NCBI GenBank assembly: GCA_964633465.1
Contig: CAZWGB010000058.1
Coordinates: 1-7,485, forward strand
Length of the DNA: 7,485 nucleotides
Source of the DNA: DTSX01 sp964633465
Lineage (GTDB): Bacteria; Pseudomonadota; Gammaproteobacteria; Steroidobacterales; UBA11654
Direction: 5' to 3'
The notes under the pieces: generated by a model
The model's input: the letters and a program-made list of their open reading frames with translations, nothing else
The model's database searches: none
Told to the model about the DNA's origin: nothing
Program-made: the position numbers and the translations under genes
In this document: in pieces, positions 1-6,174 of the stretch
Numbering within the stretch: the first letter of the stretch is position 1
Layout of the letters: every line of letters starts with the position of its first letter

Positions 1-69
1 GAAGCTGGTCCTCTAGGTTATTATGAGTATGGTAGCCCCAGTGTGTTATTCGAAAAGAAGAAATATTAA
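1..69 (+). CDS. C-terminal end of an unidentified protein (5' truncated by the window)
   Basis: The frame is open from base 1 and ends with TAA at 67-69, giving 22 residues that finish in a basic tail (EKKKY). The visible piece is rich in Gly, Tyr and Ser (GYYEYGSPSV) and shows no motif I can assign to a family. It lies 35 nt upstream of the permease gene on the same strand, with no obvious promoter or terminator between them, so the two are probably co-transcribed. If so, this protein may be an enzyme acting on the permease's substrate. The call rests only on the open frame, a plausible stop position and the spacing; function is unknown. Confidence 0.55.
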   Translation, partial: EAGPLGYYEYGSPSVLFEKKKY

Positions 70-104
70 ACAACAAAATCAAAATAACCAATTATTACCT
101 AATC

Positions 105-1433
105 ATGCTTGAGAAACTAAAAAACTGGTGGAAATGGAATCCTGAGTTTGAGAAAAACAGTGCTGACAATCCAGTTACTGCACTCTCAGAACAACAAAAA
201 AGAAACGCGGGCCCATTGTTAGCCTTGGCTTTTGGCTGGGGTTTCTTAGTTACTGGTTTATTTACCGGTGGTTTGTTAGGAAATGGCCTACCTTTCTGGC
301 CTGACATAGTTTTGGCATCATTTCTGGGCAATCTTGTTAATTTTATAATCGGTGCATTTGTAGGCTACATTGGTTACAAAACAGCATGCAACAGCGGTAT
401 CCTTTACCGTTATGTGTATGGTAATGCTGGGGCATACATACCTGTTGTATTTATCTCAATTCTACTTATTGGCTGGCAAGGAATTGTTGTGGGTGCATTC
501 GGAGCAACATGGACAACTGCACTCCATCCTGAACTTCCAGTTTCTGAAATATTTTCCTCAACTACGTTCTATATTGCCGCTGTTTTTGCAGGAATTTTAT
601 ATACAGCTACAACTTATTTTGGAGTAAAGGGATTGGAAAAAGTAAGCATTCCTTCGGTAGCTGTTCTAGTCTTTGTTGGTTTATACGCTATTTATTTGAA
701 CATCCAACAGGCAGGAGGATTGTCAAACTTTCAAGCTCTTTCTGCTGAACTGGCTGCAAAAAACCCAATCACTATGGTTCAAGCTATAAATTTAGTTATA
801 GGTTCATGGATTGTTGGTGCAGTAGTAATGCCAGAATATACCCGTTTTGCTAAAAAAACCTGGGTGGCTATTGCCATACCTTTTATCGTACTTATTATTG
901 CCCAGTGGTTCTTACAAATAGTAGGTGCACTCGGTGGAATTGTGTCCGGTGATTTTATGTTTACAACCTATCTAATAGATCAAGGCATAATTATCGCTTG
1001 GGTAGGAATCATTGGAATGAGCCTCGCATTGTGGACAACGGGTGATGCAAACCTATACCTCCCCGTCATTCAAACCTCCAGTATTTTTAAAAGACCCCAA
1101 CATGTGACTACAGTGATATGCGGAACTTTAGGAACTATTCTTGGATTGGGCCTATACCAGAACTTTATGGAGTGGATCAATTTACTGGCAAGTATTGTTC
1201 CTCCTTTGATTGGACCTGTAATTGTGGAATATTATTTTGTGAACCGAGAAAAATTTCACACAGGACATCTCGACAATATTTCAAAATGGAATCCTGCTGC
1301 TTTTATTGCTTATATATTAGGTGCTGCAAGTACTTTCTACTCACCGGACTGGGGAACACCTTCGTTAATAGGGCTTTTGGTGTCGATGTTGGTTTATTTA
1401 ATTCTTAGAATGAGTTTAAAAACCAAGGTCTAA
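105..1433 (+). CDS. NCS1-family permease (cytosine/purine permease CodB-like)
   Basis: This 442-residue inner-membrane protein is predicted to import a nucleobase or related small N-heterocycle by cation symport. The length and alternating hydrophobic blocks fit the 12-TM NCS1 fold. The first helix (about residues 36-59) carries the Gly-rich TGLFTGGLLGNGL stretch typical of CodB. A helix with GYIGYKTA follows (87-94). MPEYTRFAK (242-250) matches the TM6 region of CodB (xADFVRFGR), and WTTGDANLYL (310-319) matches its WTTNDNALY. The segment NFMEWINLLASIVPPLIG (353-370) and the hydrophilic VNREKF loop (379-384) are also CodB-like. The ATG start has no good Shine-Dalgarno, but it begins the usual short hydrophilic N-terminus before the conserved DNPVTALSEQQKR. 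Its TAA overlaps the stop of the convergent crotonase gene. The substrate could be cytosine, another purine/pyrimidine, hydantoin or allantoin; family is certain, specificity is not. Confidence 0.9.
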   Translation: MLEKLKNWWKWNPEFEKNSADNPVTALSEQQKRNAGPLLALAFGWGFLVTGLFTGGLLGNGLPFWPDIVLASFLGNLVNFIIGAFVGYIGYKTACNSGILYRYVYGNAGAYIPVVFISILLIGWQGIVVGAFGATWTTALHPELPVSEIFSSTTFYIAAVFAGILYTATTYFGVKGLEKVSIPSVAVLVFVGLYAIYLNIQQAGGLSNFQALSAELAAKNPITMVQAINLVIGSWIVGAVVMPEYTRFAKKTWVAIAIPFIVLIIAQWFLQIVGALGGIVSGDFMFTTYLIDQGIIIAWVGIIGMSLALWTTGDANLYLPVIQTSSIFKRPQHVTTVICGTLGTILGLGLYQNFMEWINLLASIVPPLIGPVIVEYYFVNREKFHTGHLDNISKWNPAAFIAYILGAASTFYSPDWGTPSLIGLLVSMLVYLILRMSLKTKV

Positions 1434-2284
1434 TCTTCTAGGTATTTTCCTTTTTTTACCAAGTCTTGAAAATCTGGGTCTCTCTTCTCAGTCTTAGACT
1501 TGAATGCTTCCATCATATCATCAGAAAAATCCATGGCAGCATTCCATAGTGCATTGTAATTTAGAGATTCTTCAACCGTATGGTCACGATTATAATTAAG
1601 CACTTCTTTGATTCCTGAAATAGCCAATGGGGCTTTATCAGCTATTTCACTAGCCACAGCAAGCGCTTGCTCAATAACAAGATCAGGAGTATCAAAGACT
1701 GCATTAACAAGACCATATTTCAAACTTTCATCTGCAGAGAATCTCCTACCTGTATAAGCAAGCTCCCTGAGAATACCTTCTGGTATTAAATAAGGGAGTC
1801 TTTGAAGAGTTCCTACATCGGCAGTCATACCGATATTAGTTTCCTGAATACAAAAGAAGGCATCATTACTGGCGTACCTAATGTCACATGCTGTAATCAA
1901 ATCAACTCCAGCACCTATGCAAGCGCCCTGAATGGCAGCGATGACAGGAATCCTGGATTTTTCCAGACAACTTATAGAATATTGCAAGTCACTCGTTACT
2001 CTAAATTGAGCTTCACTTCTCCTACCTTGAGTAATATTTTTAGTATCAGTACTAAGAAAATCACCGTCACTTTTGAAATTAGCAAGATCCATACCCGCAC
2101 AAAAATGTTTGCCTTGGGCTGAAATCACAATGACTCTTGCTTTACCTTCATCAGAGATTTTATCAACCAATTCTGGAAGTTCGGACCAAAAAGCTTTGGT
2201 CATTGAGTTGAAAGCATCGCCTCTGCACATTGAGATATGTGCGACATGATCTTTTAGCTCATATTCAAAACAACTGTAGGCCAT
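1430..2284 (-). CDS. Crotonase-family delta(3,5)-delta(2,4)-dienoyl-CoA isomerase (ECH1-like)
   Basis: The 284-residue crotonase has HFCAGMDL (60-67) and GACIGAGVDL (120-129) for CoA binding and the oxyanion hole. The section from GVDLITACDIRY through DVGTLQRLP closely follows mammalian ECH1. D128, E148 and D156 have the same 20- and 8-residue spacing as Asp176, Glu196 and Asp204 of the rat enzyme, the three acidic active-site residues. Hydratases instead use two Glu, so dienoyl-CoA isomerisation is the best call. That reaction moves 3,5-dienoyl-CoA to 2,4-dienoyl-CoA, letting beta-oxidation handle fatty acids with odd-position double bonds. SRDHSV/SLNY of ECH1 appears here as NRDHTV (232-237) and SLNY (240-243). 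The ATG start has a good Shine-Dalgarno, AGGGAG at 2291-2296, 6 nt upstream. It is the third gene of a minus-strand operon. Other crotonase chemistry in a ring-degradation pathway remains possible. Confidence 0.88.
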   Translation of the reverse strand: MAYSCFEYELKDHVAHISMCRGDAFNSMTKAFWSELPELVDKISDEGKARVIVISAQGKHFCAGMDLANFKSDGDFLSTDTKNITQGRRSEAQFRVTSDLQYSISCLEKSRIPVIAAIQGACIGAGVDLITACDIRYASNDAFFCIQETNIGMTADVGTLQRLPYLIPEGILRELAYTGRRFSADESLKYGLVNAVFDTPDLVIEQALAVASEIADKAPLAISGIKEVLNYNRDHTVEESLNYNALWNAAMDFSDDMMEAFKSKTEKRDPDFQDLVKKGKYLED

Positions 2285-2312
2285 AATATTCTCCCTTCAT
2301 TTACCTTTAAGT

Positions 2313-2606
2313 TTAACTTGAAAAGATGAGATCTCTAGTCTCAACAATAGGGGGCTCACGCAGTACCCTGCCAAATACATCTAAATCTCCTCTGTCTTGT
2401 CGCCATTTCATATATGCTTTTTGGTTGTCAATTGAAGCCCATTTTTCAAATAATAAGTACGTATGGTTTTCTGAATCACCAGCTGCATAGATTCCTTCAC
2501 AACCTTCAAATGAAGCAGTATCGCCCAAAATATTTTCTAAAATAGTGCCAAATTCTTCATAGGCATCCGGTTTTGTTTTAAGTGTTAAAAGTACTATTAC
2601 CGACAT
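2313..2606 (-). CDS. Antibiotic biosynthesis monooxygenase (ABM) domain protein
   Basis: The 97-residue protein consists of a single ABM/dimeric alpha-beta-barrel domain, the usual size for YgiN-type proteins. It opens with a beta strand (VIVLLTLK, 3-10), followed by an amphipathic helix (14-27), the FEGCEGIYAAGDSENHTYL segment (33-51) equivalent to the EGCxxY...D strand pair, FEKWASID (53-60) equivalent to ERWxS, and a helix with KAYMKWRQ (63-70). Family members oxidise quinols or polyketide-like aromatics without cofactor, or act as small stress enzymes. Many have no proven activity, so the reaction here is open. Start: ATG with AGGAG at 2613-2617, 6 nt upstream. It sits 18 nt after the VOC gene and 28 nt before the crotonase gene, so the three are almost certainly one transcript. 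Confidence 0.82.
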   Translation of the reverse strand: MSVIVLLTLKTKPDAYEEFGTILENILGDTASFEGCEGIYAAGDSENHTYLLFEKWASIDNQKAYMKWRQDRGDLDVFGRVLREPPIVETRDLIFSS

Positions 2607-2624
2607 ATCAATCTCCTTAAATTG

Positions 2625-3515
2625 TTATTTATTTTCTATAAGCTCAATCCATTCTCCTGCCGGGCCTATTGTGACTCCAACTTTTCTACCCTTGTACGGA
2701 AAATCTTGAATTTTTCTGGGTGGTCTACGCCATTTAACGTCAACATCATCCAAAGAATCAACCAAGAAAGAAACAACCGATGTTGATGCTGGAAGATGGT
2801 TGACTGCCCGTTTTCTTGGCACAAAAACTGCAGGATATTCATCAAGTTCAATCAAGAAATCTTTATCAAAGCTTGCTAATGCTAATGGGTAAATTGTATC
2901 TTCAGGCAAATCATTAAGGCGAGATATCACGCTAATCGTCCAATCAGAAGCTTCAGTAACTGGCATTTTAAGATTCTTGCTGTAAAACTCTTGCAACGCT
3001 TTCATTGAAGGGCCACCAACCACCATAATAAAAACTCGATCCACATATGATTTTGCGCTGCCTAAATTAAATCCAGATCCTCCTGGAATAATCCTTGTAA
3101 AGTATAGAACTTCATTGGATGGACCAAGTGCTTGCATAGCTCGAGGTCCATCTGGAGTGGGGTACAAATCATAGGGTTGACCAATGATGTTAAAACTTGA
3201 ATCTGACAATTCCACTGCCAAGGCATCAGGGTCTTCTACTAGAATCTCAGTAGAGTTCCAACCATGGGTACCCATTGGTCTATAATTCGTCATTGATTTA
3301 TCTTCTATAAACCGAAGATATACTTCTTCACCACTCTCAGGTTGCATGATGATGTAAGGATGATTATTCATACCTCTAGCACCCCAAGTTGATCCCAATG
3401 AACGATCAATCTCTCCTTCATCTATAACTTGATAACCCAAGTGCTTATCATAAGCCATTTCTATCGTATTTAAATTGGTTACCAGCATTGTAACCATGAT
3501 GATTGATTTCAACAT
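2625..3515 (-). CDS. Two-module VOC (glyoxalase/dioxygenase-fold) protein
   Basis: From the ATG at 3515 this is a 296-residue soluble protein. It opens MLKSIIMVTMLVTNLNTIEMAY, the strand-helix start of a VOC module, and reaches the first-module end near YFTRI (138-142). A second module starts near VDRVFIMVVGGPSMKALQEFYSKNL (158-182) and ends GPAGEWIELIE (284-294), whose glutamate is at the usual metal-ligand position of VOC proteins. The superfamily includes glyoxalase I, extradiol dioxygenases, epimerases and binding proteins; I cannot tell which this is. The frame stays open upstream to a TTG at 3542 (nine more residues, MLNYKWGLS). I prefer the ATG because VOC proteins normally begin right at this strand and because GGGG (3523-3526) lies 7 nt upstream. 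It is the first gene of the operon with the ABM and crotonase genes, suggesting a shared oxidative pathway. Confidence 0.8.
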   Translation of the reverse strand: MLKSIIMVTMLVTNLNTIEMAYDKHLGYQVIDEGEIDRSLGSTWGARGMNNHPYIIMQPESGEEVYLRFIEDKSMTNYRPMGTHGWNSTEILVEDPDALAVELSDSSFNIIGQPYDLYPTPDGPRAMQALGPSNEVLYFTRIIPGGSGFNLGSAKSYVDRVFIMVVGGPSMKALQEFYSKNLKMPVTEASDWTISVISRLNDLPEDTIYPLALASFDKDFLIELDEYPAVFVPRKRAVNHLPASTSVVSFLVDSLDDVDVKWRRPPRKIQDFPYKGRKVGVTIGPAGEWIELIENK

Positions 3516-3613
3516 CGACAAACCCCATTTATAATTCAACAAAAAAACAAATTACTTTCTTGTGTCTATAGAATACTGTATGTTTCATCCAAGTTAAAAA
3601 GAATCTATCAACC
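3516..3613. promoter_or_regulatory. Divergent intergenic control region (VOC operon / MFS gene)
   Basis: This is the only spacer between the minus-strand operon and the plus-strand transporter gene, so it should hold promoters for both. It is very AT-rich. A small odd palindrome, ATAC-T-GTAT, lies at 3573-3581 and could be half of an operator, but it is too short to call. For the plus strand only weak boxes are visible (TTGTGT at 3560-3565, 17 nt, TTTCAT at 3583-3588). No regulator gene is encoded nearby. Confidence 0.45.
3565..3592 (-). promoter_or_regulatory. Candidate sigma70-type promoter for the VOC-ABM-crotonase operon
   Basis: Read on the minus strand, TTGGAT (3592-3587) and TATAGA (3570-3565) are separated by 16 nt. 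They match the -35 and -10 consensus at 3/6 and 4/6 positions. Transcription would start near 3558, leaving about 40 nt of leader before the ATG at 3515. The boxes are weak in an AT-rich spacer, so position rather than strength supports the call. Confidence 0.3.
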
Positions 3614-4885
3614 ATGATTAATGTTCTACCTACAAACCCCTTAACCTATCGTTGGATAATCCTAACTGTCTCTTTTCTACTCATCACAGTTACCAACGGA
3701 CTCACTCTTGGTGGATTGTATGTTTTTGAAGAAGAAATTATGAAATCCTTGAGCCAGATAACAGGAGAGGATGTCCTTAGAGCTGATTTGAAACTTAGAG
3801 ATGCAATTACTCTTTGGTCAACAGCCGTTTTTGGTTTCTTTGCAGGAGCTGCTGCAGATAAAATTGGCGTCAAGAAATTAATGGTTAGTGGACTGTTGAT
3901 TCTTTCAGCATGTTTCTGGCAATACGGCCAAGCAGAATCCTTAAATCAAATGTACATCATCCATATTTTCATGGGCTTTGTTTTGTGTATTTCAGGGATG
4001 CTTGTAAATGTCATTCTAATCTCAAGATGGTTCAACAAAAGTAGAGGTCTTGCTATTGGCATTCTCCTTGCAGGCACGAGTACTGGGAATGGATTATTCC
4101 CTCAGTTCAATACTTTACTACTATCCTTGGGTGATTGGAGAGAAGTGATGACCTGGCTAAGCTTGGTTCCTTTAATCCTAATCCCTTTCTTATTGATGGT
4201 CGTCAAAAACGGCCCTGAAGATTTACAAAAAACTAAAAATGAAGTTTCTAATAACAATTTCAACGAGAGCAACCAAAAGGGTGGATTTACTTTGCAACAG
4301 GCGCTCAAAAGTAAAAATTTCTGGCTTTTATCATTAATGGCTTTTTGTACTTTTTATTCCATCTTGGCTGTGATGGGGCATGTTTTTTTACTATTACGAG
4401 AAGAAAACTATGTACCACAGGTAGCAGCAACAGGCGTCTCATTAATATTCTTCGGTGGCTTTATCGGTAAAATTTTCAGTGGTGAACTAGCTGAAAAATT
4501 TGGCAGAAAAATAATCTTATTAACTGGTGTAGGCGTAATGTTCTTTGGCTCTTTATTTATAGTCTTTGCACTTATTTACAAGAATCCTGTCTTTGTATGG
4601 ATTGGATTAGCCCTTTATGGAACTGGCTGGGGTGGATTGTACACACTGATTCAATTATTAACTGCTGATTTATTTGGCTTGATTGCTTTGGGTAAGATCA
4701 TGGGTGTAATTAATATTTTAGATACCTTGGGTGGTGGCTTAGGTCCTTTTTTCACCGGCTACTTATACGATCAAACACAAGGTTACTTGACTCCTTTTAT
4801 ACTGATTAGTGTTTTATTGGTTATTGCTTTTGTATCATCTTCAATGCTCAAAATTGATGACAAAGCAATACAAGAAAACCGTTAG
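3614..4885 (+). CDS. MFS transporter, oxalate/formate antiporter or monocarboxylate type
   Basis: The 423-residue protein has two six-helix halves joined by a hydrophilic loop at about 198-235, the standard 12-TM major facilitator layout. The MFS signature between TM2 and TM3 appears as GAAADKIGVKKLM (78-90), and its echo between TM8 and TM9 as GELAEKFGRKIIL (290-302). SRWFNKSRGLAIGI (137-150), with RWF and RG, is characteristic of the oxalate:formate antiporter/monocarboxylate porter branch. This predicts transport of a small organic anion across the inner membrane. The ATG start lacks a clear Shine-Dalgarno but begins just before the first helix (about 12-34). It is divergent from the VOC operon and may export or import its substrate or product. 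Family is firm; substrate is unknown. Confidence 0.88.
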   Translation: MINVLPTNPLTYRWIILTVSFLLITVTNGLTLGGLYVFEEEIMKSLSQITGEDVLRADLKLRDAITLWSTAVFGFFAGAAADKIGVKKLMVSGLLILSACFWQYGQAESLNQMYIIHIFMGFVLCISGMLVNVILISRWFNKSRGLAIGILLAGTSTGNGLFPQFNTLLLSLGDWREVMTWLSLVPLILIPFLLMVVKNGPEDLQKTKNEVSNNNFNESNQKGGFTLQQALKSKNFWLLSLMAFCTFYSILAVMGHVFLLLREENYVPQVAATGVSLIFFGGFIGKIFSGELAEKFGRKIILLTGVGVMFFGSLFIVFALIYKNPVFVWIGLALYGTGWGGLYTLIQLLTADLFGLIALGKIMGVINILDTLGGGLGPFFTGYLYDQTQGYLTPFILISVLLVIAFVSSSMLKIDDKAIQENR

Positions 4886-4914
4886 TTGATTTCCAGATTA
4901 TTAAGTGAACATTT

Positions 4915-4942
4915 ATTACATATTTTCTTACCTAGGTATAAT
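4915..4942 (+). promoter_or_regulatory. fabG promoter with perfect TATAAT, possibly giving a leaderless mRNA
   Basis: A perfect -10 hexamer TATAAT (4937-4942) lies 16 nt after ATTACA (4915-4920), which matches the -35 consensus at 4/6 positions. The expected start of transcription, about 7 nt after the -10 box, is at or next to the GTG start codon of fabG (4949). No normally spaced Shine-Dalgarno precedes that GTG; the nearest is TAGG at 4933-4936, which lies beside the -10 box. The sequence is seen; promoter activity is inferred. Confidence 0.5.
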
Positions 4943-4948
4943 TAAACA

Positions 4949-5713
4949 GTGGCAATTGATAAAAAGTTAACCATCCTAAATGGAGAAATAGCACTTGTAA
5001 CTGGTGCTACAAGAGGCATTGGTGAAAGTATTGCTGATGAGTTTGCGAAAGCAGGTGCAATGGTTATAGGCACAGCTACAACTAAAAAAGGTGCGGAAAA
5101 TATTTCTAATAGACTCTCAAGCACTGATCTTAATGGGCATGGTATTGTTTTGGATGTTGCTAATACTGAACAGATATCTGAAACAATAAAAACTCTTAAA
5201 CAATCAGATTTAATGCCCTCAATTCTAGTCAATAATGCAGGCATAAGCCTAGAAAATCTTTTGATGAGGATTAAGGAAGAAGAATGGGAAAAAGTAATTG
5301 CAATCAATTTATCATCTGCATTCTATTTATGTAAAGCCGTCATAGGATCGATGCTTAAAAACAGGCATGGTAGGATTATAAACATTGGCTCTGTTCAAGG
5401 TTCAACAGGAGCTCCTGGGCACTCACATTATAGTGCTGCGAAAGCTGGGTTAATTGGACTAACAAAATCTCTAGCACAAGAAGTAGGATCAAGAAACATT
5501 ACCGTGAACGCTATTTCTCCTGGTTATGTTTCTACGGATATGACCAAAGACATTAATGAAAAAATGAACCAAGCTTTACTGCAACAAATACCACTTAAAA
5601 GATTTGGTAAGCCTATTGATGTAGCGAAGGCAGCCATTTATTTAGCATCATCTTCAGGGTCTTACATTACAGGTGCAACAATTAATGTAAATGGTGGCAT
5701 GAATATGTTGTAG
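4949..5713 (+). CDS. fabG: 3-oxoacyl-[acyl-carrier-protein] reductase
   Basis: FabG reduces 3-oxoacyl-ACP to (R)-3-hydroxyacyl-ACP with NADPH, the first reduction of each round of type II fatty acid synthesis in the cytosol. The 254-residue SDR has the cofactor motif TGATRGIG (18-25), NNAG (95-98), and the catalytic tetrad N120, S148, Y161 and K165 (YSAAK). PGYVSTDMT (191-199) and a C-terminal GGMNML follow, as in other FabG proteins. The protein is slightly longer than the usual 244-248 residues because of about eight extra N-terminal residues. The start is GTG; no ATG, GTG or TTG lies in frame between it and the nucleotide-binding motif. The gene sits 94 nt upstream of acpP, which separates FabG from the many other SDRs it could be. 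fabD, the usual upstream neighbour, is not here. Confidence 0.93.
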   Translation: MAIDKKLTILNGEIALVTGATRGIGESIADEFAKAGAMVIGTATTKKGAENISNRLSSTDLNGHGIVLDVANTEQISETIKTLKQSDLMPSILVNNAGISLENLLMRIKEEEWEKVIAINLSSAFYLCKAVIGSMLKNRHGRIINIGSVQGSTGAPGHSHYSAAKAGLIGLTKSLAQEVGSRNITVNAISPGYVSTDMTKDINEKMNQALLQQIPLKRFGKPIDVAKAAIYLASSSGSYITGATINVNGGMNML

Positions 5714-5742
5714 AATGTTTTGGGATTTTTGATGAAATTAGT

Positions 5743-5770
5743 TTGAGAAAATAAATCATTGTCATAAAAT
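5743..5770 (+). promoter_or_regulatory. Candidate acpP promoter
   Basis: TTGAGA (5743-5748) and TAAAAT (5765-5770) are 16 nt apart, each matching the sigma70 consensus at 5/6 positions. Transcription would begin near 5777, about 30 nt before the acpP ATG. A separate promoter would let acyl carrier protein, needed in large amounts, be made in excess of FabG. A second overlapping pair (TTGTCA at 5759-5764, TTTAAA at 5781-5786) is also possible. Confidence 0.5.
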
Positions 5771-5807
5771 ACAACAAATTTTTAAACTTTCTGGAGAATG
5801 AAAAACA

Positions 5808-6041
5808 ATGAGTGTTGAAGAAAAAGTAAGAAGCATCGTCGCAAAGCAACTTGGTCTGGGTGAAGATGAAGTTAATAATGAATCAAGTTTTATAGATGAT
5901 TTAGGAGCAGATTCGCTGGACACTGTTGAACTTGTTATGTCTCTAGAAGAAGAATTTGACATTGAGATATCTGATGATGAAGCCGAAAATATATTAACAG
6001 TTCAAGCTGCCATCGACCACGTCAATAGTAATACCAATTAG
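5808..6041 (+). CDS. acpP: Acyl carrier protein
   Basis: AcpP carries growing acyl chains on a 4'-phosphopantetheine arm and delivers them to the Fab enzymes and to lipid A and phospholipid synthesis. The 77-residue protein is the usual length and highly acidic. The attachment serine is S36 in GADSLDTVEL (33-42). The recognition helix II continues VMSLEEEFDIEIS (43-55), followed by helix III with DDEAENI (56-62). Helix I and the LGL loop (EEKVRSIVAKQLGLGEDEV) match E. coli AcpP closely. The ATG is preceded by GGAG at 5793-5796, 11 nt upstream. It follows fabG, but fabF, normally next, is absent. Confidence 0.97.
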   Translation: MSVEEKVRSIVAKQLGLGEDEVNNESSFIDDLGADSLDTVELVMSLEEEFDIEISDDEAENILTVQAAIDHVNSNTN

Positions 6042-6174
6042 GGAACCATTTTTCTAAATTAAATAAATCTTTTTGGTTTTAGTTTTATTCACTCTCTCAG
6101 TTATAACCGACTCAAAACTTTGAACGGTTTGTATTTGTTTCATATTTTCGTGTTCAATAAGTAGTATTAATCAT
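6042..6174 (+). other. Spacer between acpP and tmk, where fabF, pabC and mltG usually lie
   Basis: This 133-bp AT-rich spacer encodes nothing recognisable in any frame; I see no remnant of a ketosynthase, aminodeoxychorismate lyase or MltG. There is no clear hairpin plus T-run terminator after acpP, only T-rich tracts (about 6063-6090). A weak promoter candidate for tmk lies near its right end. Confidence 0.5.
6120..6148 (+). promoter_or_regulatory. Candidate promoter for tmk-holB
   Basis: TTGAAC (6120-6125) and TATTTT (6143-6148) are 17 nt apart, each matching the sigma70 consensus at 4/6 positions. Transcription would start near 6155, about 20 nt before the tmk ATG. The length of the spacer after acpP makes a separate promoter reasonable, but the boxes are weak. 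Confidence 0.35.

Noticed and set aside
1802..2122. Open frame on the plus strand opposite the crotonase gene (106 codons)
   Set aside because: It lies wholly antisense to a gene with strong family motifs, has no ribosome binding site, and its translation is low-complexity and resembles nothing.
3516..3542. Longer start of the VOC protein at the TTG at 3542
   Set aside because: The nine extra residues precede the normal VOC first strand, TTG is a weaker start, and the ATG at 3515 has a G-rich site 7 nt upstream. The longer form is not excluded.
4942..5307. Open frame on the minus strand opposite fabG (121 codons)
   Set aside because: It is an antisense shadow of the conserved fabG coding sequence with no independent start signals.
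5798..5818. Tiny upstream frame (six codons) starting at an ATG just before acpP and overlapping its start
   Set aside because: The GGAG site is only one base before this ATG, too close to use, but is placed for the acpP ATG at 5808. Probably chance.
6036..6060. Imperfect inverted repeat AATTAG...CTAAATT just after the acpP stop, considered as a terminator
   Set aside because: The stem is short, AT-only apart from one pair, imperfect, and lacks a proper T-run directly after it.
6042..6174. Possible remnant of fabF, pabC or mltG between acpP and tmk
   Set aside because: Reading all frames gives frequent stops and no ketosynthase, lyase or MltG motif; it looks like a plain intergenic spacer.
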